The notes below the pieces were generated by a model. That model saw only the letters and a list, made by a program, of their open reading frames with translations, searched no databases and was not told where the DNA came from. The position numbers and the translations under genes were made by a program. DNA of 64,000 nucleotides from contig NZ_JBEZFP010000026.1 of the NCBI RefSeq assembly GCF_040649515.1, positions 19,767-83,766 on the forward strand. The letters are read 5' to 3'. Each line of letters begins with the position of its first letter. The stretch's first letter is position 1. Source of the DNA: Yinghuangia elevatio. Its GTDB lineage: Bacteria > Actinomycetota > Actinomycetes > Streptomycetales > Streptomycetaceae. Below are positions 42,435 to 51,134 of this stretch, piece by piece.

Positions 42435-44567
42435 ATGTCCGCGTACGCCGCCGACCCGTCCTTCGACGCCCGCACACCCGCCTCCCCCGCCCCCGATCCG
42501 GACCCCGCGCTCGCCGCCGAGCGCGCCCATCTCGACGCCTCCCGCGCGGCCCTGCGCCGCATGCGCGAGGACACCGAAGCCCTCGACCTGACCGACGTCG
42601 GCGGCAACGAGGTGTCCAACAAGCTGGTGCACAGCCTCATCCAGGACCGCATCGCGGCCCTCGCGGACCTCGCCGACACCCCGCTGTTCTTCGGCCGCAT
42701 CGACGGCCGGTTCGCGGACGCCCCCGAGGTCGCCACCGGCACCGCACCCGTCGAGGTGGCCGCCGACCCGTCCCGACCGCTCGAACGCTTCTGGATCGGC
42801 CGCCGCCACGTCCACGACAACCACGGCGACCCGATGGTCGTCGACTGGCGCGCGCCCGTGTCGCGGTCGTTCTACCGCGCCACCCGCATCGACCCGCTCG
42901 GCGTCGAACTGCGCCGCCGCTTCGGCTGGACCGGCGGCACCCTCACCGCGTTCGAGGACGAGCACCTGACCGACGCGGCCGAGCACGACGCCAAGAGCGT
43001 GATCCTCGCCGCCGAGATCGAGCGCCCGCGCGTCGGCCCGATGCGCGACATCGTCGCGACCATCCAGCCCGAGCAGGACGAGATCGTCCGCGCCGACCTC
43101 GGCGAGACCGTCTGCGTGCAGGGCGCCCCCGGCACCGGCAAGACCGCCGTCGGCCTGCACCGCGTCGCCTGGCTGCTGTACGCGCACCGCGAGCGCCTGC
43201 ACCGCAGCGGCACCCTCGTCGTCGGCCCGAACCGCTCCTTCCTCGACTACATCCAGCAGGTCCTTCCGGCGCTCGGCGAGGTCGAGGTCGGGCAGACCAC
43301 GGTCGAGGACCTGGTCGCCCGCGTCCCGGTCAAGGCCGCCGACAGCCCCGAGGCCGGGCGGCTCAAGGGCGACGCGCGCATGGCCGAGGTGCTGCGGCGC
43401 GCGGTGTGGTCGGGGGTCGTCGACGCGCCGGCCGAGTCGCTGCTCGTGGTGCGCGGCTCGCGGCGGTGGCGGGTGCCGTCGTACGACGTCGAGGAGGTCG
43501 TCGCGGGCCTGCGCTCGCGCGACGTGCGGTACGGCGCGGCCCGCGACATGCTGCACCAGCGCCTCGCGCACGCCGTCCTCGTGCAGATGGAGCGCGCCGG
43601 GGAGTCGCCCGACGACCGGGTGCAGGACTCGGTGGCCCGCTCGCGTCCCGTCCGCGACCTGGTGAACGCGGTGTGGCCGGCCGTGGACCCCGCGAAGCTG
43701 GTGATGCGCCTGCTGTCCGACGCGGAGTTCCTCGCCGCGTGCGCGGACGGCGTGCTCACCGCCGACGAGCAGGCGCTGATCCTGTGGACAAAGCCCGCGC
43801 GCGGCGTCGGCTCGGCCAAATGGACGGCCGCCGACGCGGTGCTTGTGGACGAGGCCGCGGACCTGGTGGCGCGTACCCCCAGCCTCGGCCATGTGGTTGT
43901 GGACGAAGCGCAGGACCTTTCCGCCATGCAGTGCCGCGCGGTGGGCCGCCGCTGCTCGACCGGCTCGGCCACGGTGCTGGGCGACATCGCCCAGGGCACG
44001 ACCCCGTGGGCGGCCACCGACTGGCCGACGACACTGCGGCATCTCGGGCGTACGGACGCACGGTTGGCGGAACTGACGCGGGGCTTCCGGGTGCCGCGCG
44101 AGATCCTGGACTTCGCGAGCCGACTGCTCCCGCACATCGCGCCTGGCCTGGCTCCCGCGAGCTCGGTACGCGAGGCCCCCGGCTCGCTGGCCGTGCACAC
44201 CGTCGATCCACAGGCTGTGGACAAAGCCGCCGCCGACGAGGCCTCGGACCTGCTGAAACTCGAAGGCTCCGTCGGCCTCATCGCCGCCGACGCGCAAATC
44301 CCCGCGCTCGCCGCCGCGTTGCGCGACGCCGGGCTGCGCCACCGGATCCTGGGCGACGACGACCCCGAGGCCGAGGCGGCGCGTCTCAGCCTCGTCCCCG
44401 CGAGCCTCGCCAAGGGCCTCGAATTCGACCACATCGCCGTCGCCGAGCCGACCGCCATCGTCGAGGCCGAACCCCAGGGACTGCGGCGGCTGTACGTCGT
44501 CCTGACCCGCGCCGTCTCCACCCTCGCCGTCGTCCACAGCCGCCCGCTGCCACCCGAACTGGAGTAG
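42435..44567 (+). CDS. helR: RNA polymerase recycling motor ATPase HelR/HelD-like
   Basis: A 710-residue UvrD-like superfamily 1 protein. An N-terminal coiled segment (about 20-65) is followed by FFGRIDGRF, IGRRHVHDNHGDPMVVDWRAP, Walker A GAPGTGKTAVGLHRVAWLLY (about 228-247), motif II VVDEAQDLSAMQ (about 487-498), QGTTPW and the C-terminal VYVVLTRA-type motif. HelD-class ATPases pull stalled or drug-bound RNA polymerase off DNA; the HelR branch is linked to rifamycin tolerance. Assignment to HelR rather than HelD rests on overall resemblance. ATG 42435 has GGAG 4 nt upstream. Confidence 0.78.
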   Translation: MSAYAADPSFDARTPASPAPDPDPALAAERAHLDASRAALRRMREDTEALDLTDVGGNEVSNKLVHSLIQDRIAALADLADTPLFFGRIDGRFADAPEVATGTAPVEVAADPSRPLERFWIGRRHVHDNHGDPMVVDWRAPVSRSFYRATRIDPLGVELRRRFGWTGGTLTAFEDEHLTDAAEHDAKSVILAAEIERPRVGPMRDIVATIQPEQDEIVRADLGETVCVQGAPGTGKTAVGLHRVAWLLYAHRERLHRSGTLVVGPNRSFLDYIQQVLPALGEVEVGQTTVEDLVARVPVKAADSPEAGRLKGDARMAEVLRRAVWSGVVDAPAESLLVVRGSRRWRVPSYDVEEVVAGLRSRDVRYGAARDMLHQRLAHAVLVQMERAGESPDDRVQDSVARSRPVRDLVNAVWPAVDPAKLVMRLLSDAEFLAACADGVLTADEQALILWTKPARGVGSAKWTAADAVLVDEAADLVARTPSLGHVVVDEAQDLSAMQCRAVGRRCSTGSATVLGDIAQGTTPWAATDWPTTLRHLGRTDARLAELTRGFRVPREILDFASRLLPHIAPGLAPASSVREAPGSLAVHTVDPQAVDKAAADEASDLLKLEGSVGLIAADAQIPALAAALRDAGLRHRILGDDDPEAEAARLSLVPASLAKGLEFDHIAVAEPTAIVEAEPQGLRRLYVVLTRAVSTLAVVHSRPLPPELE

Positions 44568-44662
44568 GAGTCGGGGCCTGGCCGGGGACCTGAGCCGGGG
44601 CCGGAGGCGGCCAACTTCGCCGGGTAGCCCTGTAGTTCCTCGTTCCCGCTCCCCGCGTCAGG

Positions 44663-45424
44663 TCACAGCTGCGGCTGCTGCTGTACGAGGACCTGATCGT
44701 CGGTCGGCGGCGTCAAATCACCGGTGGGAGCGCCGAAGTCCGAGAACTCGATCGTCATGAAGTCGCCGTAGGCAATGGACATCCGCTTCAGGGCGTCGTC
44801 GGCCCCGACGACGAACGTGCCGGTCATCGAGGTCACGTTCATCTCCGAGAGCATCTCGACCACCGGTGCGTCGTTGGTCGCGCCGAGCTGGTCGCGCAGC
44901 TGATCCACCGTGATGGTTTCGGTGAACGTGCGCTCGGCGGTCCCCGACCCCGAGCCGCCCTCCCGCAGCGCAGTGCCGAACGAGTCGAGGGACTCGCCCA
45001 CCGAGTCGGGGTCCATGCCCTCGAACATGGCCTTGCCCGACATGCCCTCGACCCTCACCCAGGCCTTGCCGTCCTTGGGCTCGGGGAGCTTCACGTACAT
45101 GGCGTCGGAAAGGAGCAGCATCTCGGCGGTCTTGCCCATCGACACGTAGTGGTAGGTGACGCGCCCCTGAAGGTTCGCCATGTCCAGGACGCCTTCGGCG
45201 GTCACCTCGCCGGGCACGCCCATCTTGGTGCCGTCCTTGATGCGCGCGACGAGCCGCGCCGTAGGCGCCTCCTTGAGCTGTTGCCTCGCCTGCGACAGGG
45301 CGGCAGCGGCGACGTTGCCGCCACCGCCGGACGCCGTTTGCGAACCGCAGCCCGCCGCGCCCGCCGCGACCACGATCGCCGCGACCACCGCCCCGACCCT
45401 CGACCGCACCGACCAACCGCGCAT
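44663..45424 (-). CDS. LppX/LprG-like lipoprotein
   Basis: A 253-residue lipoprotein: a signal peptide with lipobox GAAGC (Cys about 26), then a domain with AAALSQARQQLKEAPTARLVARI, LLLSDAMYVKLPEPKDGKAWVRVE and FVVGADDALKRMSIAYGDF. This pattern matches the actinobacterial LolA/LppX-fold lipoproteins that bind hydrophobic ligands at the envelope. ATG 45424 (GGGGTGGGG upstream) is preferred to the longer frame, as the signal peptide begins there. Confidence 0.72.
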   Translation of the reverse strand: MRGWSVRSRVGAVVAAIVVAAGAAGCGSQTASGGGGNVAAAALSQARQQLKEAPTARLVARIKDGTKMGVPGEVTAEGVLDMANLQGRVTYHYVSMGKTAEMLLLSDAMYVKLPEPKDGKAWVRVEGMSGKAMFEGMDPDSVGESLDSFGTALREGGSGSGTAERTFTETITVDQLRDQLGATNDAPVVEMLSEMNVTSMTGTFVVGADDALKRMSIAYGDFMTIEFSDFGAPTGDLTPPTDDQVLVQQQPQL

Positions 45425-45480
45425 GATCCCCACCCCTAGGCGTCCCGCCGTCGTCACCCCGTTGTTGCGCCGGAAAGCCT

Positions 45481-45642
45481 AGTGCTGTGGCCGGGAAGGT
45501 TTGCCGGTTCCCGGTGTTCGGTGCCGTGCATCGCAAGGCGCAGGCCCGAAGCTCGTACTCGGTCGTACTCGCGAGGGTCTGCAACGCGGCGAGGTGGGGT
45601 GCCGGGCGCCGGGAACCGGTGAACCTTTCCGGTCACAGCACT
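45481..45642. mobile_element. MITE-like inverted-repeat element (162 bp)
   Basis: Terminal arms 45481-45516 and 45607-45642 are inverted and match at 31 of 36 positions, all five differences being transitions. The ends read AGTGCTGTG and CACAGCACT. The interior (90 bp) has no ORF and is itself weakly palindromic. No target duplication is evident. It looks like a small non-autonomous element or the relic of one. Confidence 0.6.
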
Positions 45643-45790
45643 GGTCACAAGGCAGCGGACGACGACACGGGATTCCGCCGCCTCTGGGCCGACCAGCCCG
45701 TACGCCACTCTCGTACGCCACGTCATCCCCGGTTTTGCGGACTCCGGCTGGCATGCTGAGCGTGTGGAACGCATCCAGGAGACCGCCACC

Positions 45791-46429
45791 ATGACGTTGC
45801 AGGAACGCTGGGCCCGTCTCGTCGGGGACTCCGGCGACACGGCCACCGCCGTCGGCGAGGATCTGATCGGCCGGTACTCGCAGCCGCACCGGCGCTACCA
45901 CGCCACCGGACACCTTCTCGCCGTACTCGAACTGGTCGACGAACTGGCGCAGGACGCCGACGACCCCGATGCGGTACGCCTCGCCGCGTGGTTCCACGAC
46001 GCGGTGTACGACCCCGCTCGCGCGGACAACGAGGAGCGCAGCGCACGGCTCGCCGAGCGCGCCCTCAGCGAGGCGGGCCTCTCCGACCAACTCGTCGCCG
46101 AGACCGCACGCCTCGTACGCGTCACCGCCGAGCACGCGCCGTCCGAGGGCGACCGCAACGCGGCGGTGCTCTGCGACGCGGACCTCGCGATCCTCGCCAC
46201 CGACCGCGACCACTACGACGCGTACGCCGCCGCCGTGCGCGAGGAGTACGCCTTCGTCCCGGAGGAAGCCTTCCGAGGCGCCCGGGCCGCGGTCCTCCGC
46301 GACCTGCTGGCCCTGCCGAAGCTGTTCCACACGCCTCTCGGCTACGCCCGCTACGAAGAGGCCGCGCGCCACAACCTCCGCACGGAGCTGGAACGCCTCG
46401 AAGGGGCCATCCCCCGCCAGCAGAGCTGA
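45791..46429 (+). CDS. HD-domain phosphohydrolase
   Basis: A 212-residue protein of the small predicted metal-dependent HD family: YSQPHRRYHATGHLLAVLELVDEL supplies the first His, AAWFHDAVYD the HD pair, and LCDADLAIL the last Asp. It probably hydrolyses a nucleotide or related phosphate; the substrate is unknown. ATG 45791 (AGGAGA about 9 nt upstream) is preferred to GTG 45764. Confidence 0.8.
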   Translation: MTLQERWARLVGDSGDTATAVGEDLIGRYSQPHRRYHATGHLLAVLELVDELAQDADDPDAVRLAAWFHDAVYDPARADNEERSARLAERALSEAGLSDQLVAETARLVRVTAEHAPSEGDRNAAVLCDADLAILATDRDHYDAYAAAVREEYAFVPEEAFRGARAAVLRDLLALPKLFHTPLGYARYEEAARHNLRTELERLEGAIPRQQS

Positions 46430-46430
46430 G

Positions 46431-46500
46431 AGTCGAAGGCTGGGAGTCGAAGGCTGGGAGCCGAGGGCCGGGAACCGAGCGCCGCTCGCCGAGGGCCGGG
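46431..46500. repeat. 14-bp tandem repeat
   Basis: AGTCGAAGGCTGGG occurs twice in tandem (46431-46444, 46445-46458), then diverged copies AGCCGAGGGCCGGG (46459) and CGCCGAGGGCCGGG near 46487. It begins just after the HD gene stop. Confidence 0.7.
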
Positions 46501-46529
46501 AGCGGAGCCGACCGCACAGCGCCGGACGC

Positions 46530-47276
46530 TCAGTTGAGCGCGTCGTCGACGGTGGCCTGCCAGTACGTCACCTGCAGCGCGCTGTCGACGTACACGCCCT
46601 CGGCGGGGAGGGACACCTTCGCGATCGTGCCGTTCTCGAAGGGGATCGTCAGCGTCTCCGCCGTGTAGCCGTTCTCGCCGCTGCCTTCCTCCGCGGAAGA
46701 CAGGCGTACACCCGCATATCCCGACTCCCCCGGTGCCAGCCGCAGCACCGACTGGGGCGTGGTGTTCCTGTCGACCGGCGGTACGGCCTGGGCCTCCCCG
46801 AAGCGCGCGGCGGGGTAGCCGTCGGTCAGGTCGCAACTCTTCGAACCGGTGTTGGTGACGGTGAGGAGCATGTGGTTGAGCGGACGGGCGACCACCGCGG
46901 CCGTGGTCTTGGTGTTGGCTCCGTCGCAGGCCGGGACGGCGCCGGTGTCCACCCCGGGCGCCGGAGGCACCGTCGACTTGCCGCCGCCGCTGCCCGGCTT
47001 GCCGCCGGAGGCGGAGTCCCCTGTGGATGCGGCCGTGGCCTTGGCCGTCGGCGCGGACCGCTCCGGCGAGGTCTGACCACCGGAGGCCGTGGCAGCCGCC
47101 GTCGGACTGCCCGTCCCGGGCGCGGCCGGTACGGAGGCCCCCGGCGCCGGCGACCCGCCGCCCGCACCGGTGTTCTTGGCATCGTCATCGCCTCCGCCGC
47201 ATGCGGTGAGTGCGAGGGCGGCGAACGCGGCGGTGGTGGCGGCGAACAGGCGAATGCGAGTGGTGCGTGCGGACAT
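46530..47276 (-). CDS. DUF4232 domain-containing lipoprotein
   Basis: A 248-residue lipoprotein: signal peptide with lipobox LTAC (Cys about 26), a 90-residue Gly/Ser/Thr/Pro-rich linker, and the C-terminal DUF4232 domain with VPACDGANTKTT, NHMLLTVTNTGSKSCDLTDGYPAARF and GESGYAGVRLSS, whose two Cys probably pair. Family function is unknown. GGGGG lies 7 nt before the ATG. The 276 bp upstream (47277-47552) shows no gene. Confidence 0.78.
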   Translation of the reverse strand: MSARTTRIRLFAATTAAFAALALTACGGGDDDAKNTGAGGGSPAPGASVPAAPGTGSPTAAATASGGQTSPERSAPTAKATAASTGDSASGGKPGSGGGKSTVPPAPGVDTGAVPACDGANTKTTAAVVARPLNHMLLTVTNTGSKSCDLTDGYPAARFGEAQAVPPVDRNTTPQSVLRLAPGESGYAGVRLSSAEEGSGENGYTAETLTIPFENGTIAKVSLPAEGVYVDSALQVTYWQATVDDALN

Positions 47277-47552
47277 GACAGGTCCCCCTGCGGGCGAAGT
47301 CGTGGACGGTTCCGCGTACGCCGTCGGACCGAGTCGACGCGGCGTCGCGGGATGCCCTGAGCTTGTCCGACGGTTCGTCCCGACCGCCGGCGTTGCCGGA
47401 GATCACGGGACGCTGGAACGTCCCCAGCCCCCTGACCTGCGGAAACTCCGGGCCCTGGAACGCCGTCCGGGAACGCGGGAGAGGGGGAACGTCGAGGGGA
47501 GGAGTTCGCGGCACCGCTGCGGGAGCTCAAGGAGCCCCCTGGAGGACGAGGT

Positions 47553-47789
47553 TCAGCGATCCCTCTTGACCCCGTCCAGCAACCGAACGAACGCGTCCCG
47601 CCCGAGTTCGAGGTGTCCTCCCTCGGGCTTCTTGGAGTCCCGGACCCCGAAGCGGTCGCTCAGCCGGGCAAGTTCCACACACGCGTCGTCGTTCCCGCCG
47701 CCGCTGTAAGAACTCACGCCGGCGCCCGACTCGTACGCGACGAACTGCTCGAACCAGTTGGCATCATGCCCCGAACTCGTCCACGACAC
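47553..47789 (-). CDS. DUF397 domain protein, apparently truncated module
   Basis: The last 54 residues are a DUF397 domain (SSYSGGGNDDACVELARLSD...GVRDSKKPEGGHLELGRDAFVRLLDGVK). The stretch before it, DANWFEQFVAYESGA, resembles the beginning of a DUF5753 domain of XRE-type regulators, which normally lie just upstream of DUF397 genes. This suggests an internal deletion joined the two. The start is uncertain: GTG 47789 or GTG 47717, which gives a plain DUF397 protein. A decayed ATP-binding gene lies divergently. Confidence 0.6.
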   Translation of the reverse strand: MSWTSSGHDANWFEQFVAYESGAGVSSYSGGGNDDACVELARLSDRFGVRDSKKPEGGHLELGRDAFVRLLDGVKRDR

Positions 47790-48038
47790 GATGGTCGTCG
47801 TCAGCGACGATCGTCACCGACGCGGTGGGCGCCGCGTCTGGGCGTACGCTCCAACTCCGGTGCGCCGTACGCTCCTAAAGTGCTGGGACCCTTCCCCCGC
47901 ACTCCCGTCCCCCCGCGAAGCGGACGCCACCGCCGAGGGTGGCCGTGGCCTCGGGATCGTCGCGGCCTACGCCCAGGAGTCGGGTACCCGCCCCGCAAGA
48001 TACGGACCCGGCAAGGTCGTTTGGGCGCACATGCCTAG
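47770..48038 (+). pseudogene. Decayed ATP-binding (RsbW/AbaA-like HATPase) gene
   Basis: In one frame the 3' half reads KCWDPSPALPSPREAD, then ATAEGGRGLGIVAAYA and GPGKVVWAH, the typical end of streptomycete anti-sigma-like histidine-kinase-fold ATPases. The expected upstream part (IVTDAVGAASGRTLQLRCAVRS) is in a different frame and ends in a stop, and the N-terminus is missing. At least two frame disruptions are needed to restore the protein. Confidence 0.6.
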
Positions 48039-48138
48039 CTGCCCACCGTCCCCTCCACCTTGCCGATCGTGGCCTCGCTGACGTCCTCGTGGTCGCACAG
48101 TCCGGTGACCGGCCGCAGGGCCGTCGGACCGCTCGCCG

Positions 48139-48513
48139 TCAAGTCGCCGCCGGCAACTCGCCCAGCCCCGCCACCGCCGCACCGTCCTTCTCGCACACCC
48201 ACGTCGGATCCGGTCCCAGATCCGGCTCGATGTACAGCTGGTGCGCGTCGGCGCCGCCGTCGTGGCGGGGGCACCAGGGCCACCGCACCCCGGCCTCCTC
48301 CAGCGCCTCCTGTACGTCCTGCGCCACGAGCCCCGGCGCGTACGCCGCCCCGTCCGGCCACTCCCGGCACCACCACCGGCGCCCGGCCACCGCGTCCTCG
48401 ACCACCGACACCACGGTCGGATCCGAGGCCCCGCACGCGGCCAGATCCCTCAGCACCAGCGCCCGCGCGGTGTGCAGCGCGCTCTCGACGACGTCCTCTT
48501 CCATGCCGTCCAT
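48139..48513 (-). CDS. Conserved hypothetical protein
   Basis: A 124-residue soluble protein rich in Trp and acidic residues: ALHTARALVLRDLAACGASDPTVVSVVEDAVAGRRWW, WCPRHDGG and EPDLGPDPTWVCEKDGAAVAGLG. The C-terminal Cys/His pairs (CPRHD, WVCEKDG) could bind zinc. I have the impression of a widespread streptomycete family without a name. ATG 48513 or 48504 may start it; neither has a strong ribosome site. Divergent from the DUF4031 gene. Confidence 0.6.
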   Translation of the reverse strand: MDGMEEDVVESALHTARALVLRDLAACGASDPTVVSVVEDAVAGRRWWCREWPDGAAYAPGLVAQDVQEALEEAGVRWPWCPRHDGGADAHQLYIEPDLGPDPTWVCEKDGAAVAGLGELPAAT

Positions 48514-48559
48514 TGTCCGCAACCGCCACGACCTCCCGCCGATCGGGCAGGATCGACGT

Positions 48560-48823
48560 GTGACTGTACTCATCGACCGCCCCATCTGGCCCGGCCGGGG
48601 CCGTATGTGGTCCCACCTGGTCAGCGACGTCTCGTACGACGAACTCCACGAGTTCGCCCGCCGCCTCGGCGTCCCGGAACGAGCCTTCGACCGCGACCAC
48701 TACGACGTCCCCGCCGAGCTCTACGACCAGGCCGTGGCCCTCGGCGCCGAAGCCGTGGGCGGCAAGGAACTCGTATCCCGGCTCATCGCCGCGGGCCTGC
48801 GGCGGCGCAAGCCCAGGGGCTGA
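48560..48823 (+). CDS. DUF4031 domain-containing protein
   Basis: An 87-residue protein: VLIDRPIWPGRGRMWSHLVSD, YDELHEFARRLGVPERAFDRDHYDVP and GGKELVSRLIAAGLRRRK are the DUF4031 signature. Conserved in actinobacteria, function unknown. The GTG lies 6 nt after CAGGAT (48548-48553), with no ribosome site. Confidence 0.88.
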   Translation: MTVLIDRPIWPGRGRMWSHLVSDVSYDELHEFARRLGVPERAFDRDHYDVPAELYDQAVALGAEAVGGKELVSRLIAAGLRRRKPRG

Positions 48824-48891
48824 GCCGCCGCGCGGCCGAGGGCGCGGCGAGCCGCGTGCCGCCGCGCCGGGCCACCACCAGGCGTAGGCCG

Positions 48892-49884
48892 CTACCAGGC
48901 GTAGGCCTCGGGGGCGGGGCGGCCCGGGTTGATGCCGGGCGGCGGGAACAGCTTGTCGAGTTCGGTGAGCGTGGCCTCGTCGAGGGTGATGCGGAGGGCG
49001 CGCAGCGATCCGTCGAGTTGACCGACCGTGCGCGGGCCGATGATCGGGCCGGTCACGCCGTCCTGGGCCAGCAGCCACGCCAGGCCCACGTCGGCCGGGT
49101 CCTCGCCGAGGTCCGCGCAGAGCGCTTCGTACGCCTCGATCGTCTCGCGGTGCCGGGCGACCGTGTCCCCGCCGCGTCCCGAACCGCCCCGGACCGCTTC
49201 GCCGTTCCGGATCTTGCGGAGGACGCCGCCGAGCACTCCGCCGTTGAGCGGAGACCACGGGATGACGCCGAGCCCGTACGTCCGTGCCGCGGGCAGGACT
49301 TCCAGCTCGACCCACCGGTTCATCAGGTTGTAGACGGACTGTTCGGCGACGAGCCCGAGGAAGTGCCGGGTGCGGGCGGCCTCTTGGGCCTGGGCGATGT
49401 GCCAGCCCGCGAAGTTGGACGAGCCGAAGTACAGCACCTTTCCCTGCCGGCGCAGGACGTCGAACGCCTCCCAGATCTCGTCCCACGGCGTGTCCCGGTC
49501 CACGTGGTGCATTTGGTAGAGGTCGATGTGGTCGGTGCCCAGGCGTTTGAGAGACGCCTCGGCGGCTCGCCGGATGTGCAGGGCGGAGAGGTACCGTTCG
49601 TTGGGCCAATCGCCCATCGGGAGAAAGACCTTGGTGGCCAGTACGGTCTTGTCGCGGCGTCCGCCGCCGGTGGCGAACCACCGGCCGATGATCTCCTCGG
49701 TGACGCCGCCGGTCGGCCGCGCGCCGTAGACGTTGGCCGTGTCGAAGAAGTTGAGGCCGTGTTCGTGGGCGCGGTCCATGATCGTATGGCTGTCGGCCTC
49801 GGAAGTCTGCGGTCCGAAGTTCATGGTGCCGAGCACGAGTCGCGAGACGGACAGGCCACTGCGGCCCAGGCGGGTGTACTCCAT
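48892..49884 (-). CDS. Aldo/keto reductase
   Basis: A 330-residue NAD(P)H-dependent reductase with the (beta/alpha)8 fold: YTRLGRSGLSVSRLVLGTMNFG, FFDTANVYG (catalytic Asp and Tyr), LATKV (Lys), DLYQMHHVD (His), YFGSSNF, and the coenzyme loop GPRTVGQLDGSL. It would reduce aldehydes or ketones. It follows the flavoprotein gene by 41 bp on the same strand, so it is likely in the MarR-controlled operon. A 14-bp run at its 3' end (48894-48907) is duplicated at 48877-48890. Confidence 0.9.
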   Translation of the reverse strand: MEYTRLGRSGLSVSRLVLGTMNFGPQTSEADSHTIMDRAHEHGLNFFDTANVYGARPTGGVTEEIIGRWFATGGGRRDKTVLATKVFLPMGDWPNERYLSALHIRRAAEASLKRLGTDHIDLYQMHHVDRDTPWDEIWEAFDVLRRQGKVLYFGSSNFAGWHIAQAQEAARTRHFLGLVAEQSVYNLMNRWVELEVLPAARTYGLGVIPWSPLNGGVLGGVLRKIRNGEAVRGGSGRGGDTVARHRETIEAYEALCADLGEDPADVGLAWLLAQDGVTGPIIGPRTVGQLDGSLRALRITLDEATLTELDKLFPPPGINPGRPAPEAYAW

Positions 49885-49925
49885 GATGGTGGACCCCTCT
49901 CGGGTTTCTTCCTGGTTCGGGCGGT

Positions 49926-51041
49926 TCAGGCGGTGGGGCCGAATTGGCCGATGAAGCGGCCGGTGAAGAGGTCGGCCCCCTTGTACTCGACGACGGTCTC
50001 CGCGGGCGTGACAAACGGGCCCTGGGGCGAGGGGAGCTGTCCGACTCCGCCGGAGGACCCGAGCGGCAGAAGGATCATCGGGTACGGGAGGGGCTGGTAA
50101 GTGGCCGACGGCGCCTCGCCGTTCAGCTGCGCGGTGATGTTCCGTACCACGATCTCGGCGTGCTGCATCGCGTACCCGGCCATCTTGGCCTCCGCGACGT
50201 CGGTGATGTCGCCGACCGCGTACACGTTGTCGTGGACGCCGTCGCGCCCGACCACGGCGAGGAGTTCGGTGACGGGCACGCGGCCCTGGGGCGTGAGCTC
50301 GGTGAGCTTGCCGTCGGCGAGGTAGGCGCTGTTGATGGTTGCGCCGTGGGCCTGGAACCAGATGTCGGCGACGATTTCCGCACCGTCTGTGGTGGTGACG
50401 GTGAAGGCGCCGGAGCGTCCCGGCTCGGTCGGCGGCGTCGCCCGAAGGGTCGTTGCGAGGCGTATCTCCACGCCCAGCGCGTCGAGTTGGGTACGCAGAT
50501 CCGCGACCATCTCGGGCGCAAAGCCCGGGAGCAGTTCGTCGGCCGGGGCCACCAGGGTTACGTGCTTGTGCGGCCATTCCTCCTTGATCTCCCCGGCCAG
50601 CTCCAGACCCACGGGCCCGGCGCCGAGAATCAACACCCGTTCCGACGAGCGCAGTTCCTTGTGCGTGCGGCGCAGGTCGTCCAGTGCCTCGGCGGTGGAT
50701 TCGGAGACGGGCTTGGCCGGGTAGGCGTAGCCGGATCCGGTCGCGAGCACCACGTAGTCGGCCTCGACCCGGTCGCCGGAGGCGAGGGTGACACCACGGG
50801 AGTCCACCGAGGCCGCGCGGTCGCGGAGGTGCGTGCCGCGGCCGAGCAGGGTCTCGTACGGGAAGAACATGTTGTTGGCCCACTCGGGCCGCGTCAGGGC
50901 GCGCAACGAGGCGGCGGCGTTGACGAAAGCGTCGCGGGGGTCGACCAGGATGACCTCGGCCTCGGGTGCCTCGGACTCCAGGGCCTTGGCGACCGCGGCG
51001 CCTCCGTACCCTCCACCGACGATTACGACAGTGCGGCGCAT
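49926..51041 (-). CDS. FAD-dependent NAD(P)H oxidoreductase (FSP1/AIFM2-like)
   Basis: A 371-residue two-Rossmann flavoprotein: N-terminal VVIVGGGYGGAAVAKAL for FAD, LATGSGYAYPAKP, a second nucleotide site VLILGAGPVGLELAGEI for NAD(P)H, and VYAVGDITDV for the FAD ribityl chain. The build matches AIFM2/FSP1-type and related quinone reductases. Two perfect MarR-type palindromes lie just upstream (51070-51108), so it is probably induced when the MarR protein is released. Confidence 0.85.
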   Translation of the reverse strand: MRRTVVIVGGGYGGAAVAKALESEAPEAEVILVDPRDAFVNAAASLRALTRPEWANNMFFPYETLLGRGTHLRDRAASVDSRGVTLASGDRVEADYVVLATGSGYAYPAKPVSESTAEALDDLRRTHKELRSSERVLILGAGPVGLELAGEIKEEWPHKHVTLVAPADELLPGFAPEMVADLRTQLDALGVEIRLATTLRATPPTEPGRSGAFTVTTTDGAEIVADIWFQAHGATINSAYLADGKLTELTPQGRVPVTELLAVVGRDGVHDNVYAVGDITDVAEAKMAGYAMQHAEIVVRNITAQLNGEAPSATYQPLPYPMILLPLGSSGGVGQLPSPQGPFVTPAETVVEYKGADLFTGRFIGQFGPTA

Positions 51042-51069
51042 GTTTTCACTCCCACGAGAAAAACGGGCA

Positions 51070-51108
51070 AGTTCGTACTACGAACTGTATTAGTTCGTAG
51101 TACGAACT
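51070..51108. promoter_or_regulatory. Twin palindromic operators of the MarR cassette
   Basis: AGTTCGTACTACGAACT (51070-51086) and AGTTCGTAGTACGAACT (51092-51108) are each perfect 8-bp dyads around one base, are reverse complements of each other, and have centres 22 bp apart, about two helical turns. Confidence 0.82.
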
Positions 51109-51134
51109 ACAAGCCCTGCCTTCTCCGGCGCGCC

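Noticed and set aside
48035..48138. Minus-strand fragment ending DVSEATIGKVEGTVGS
   Set aside because: About 35 protein-like codons downstream of the conserved hypothetical at 48139, but with no start, no recognisable family and overlap at its end with the decayed ATPase; too little to call.
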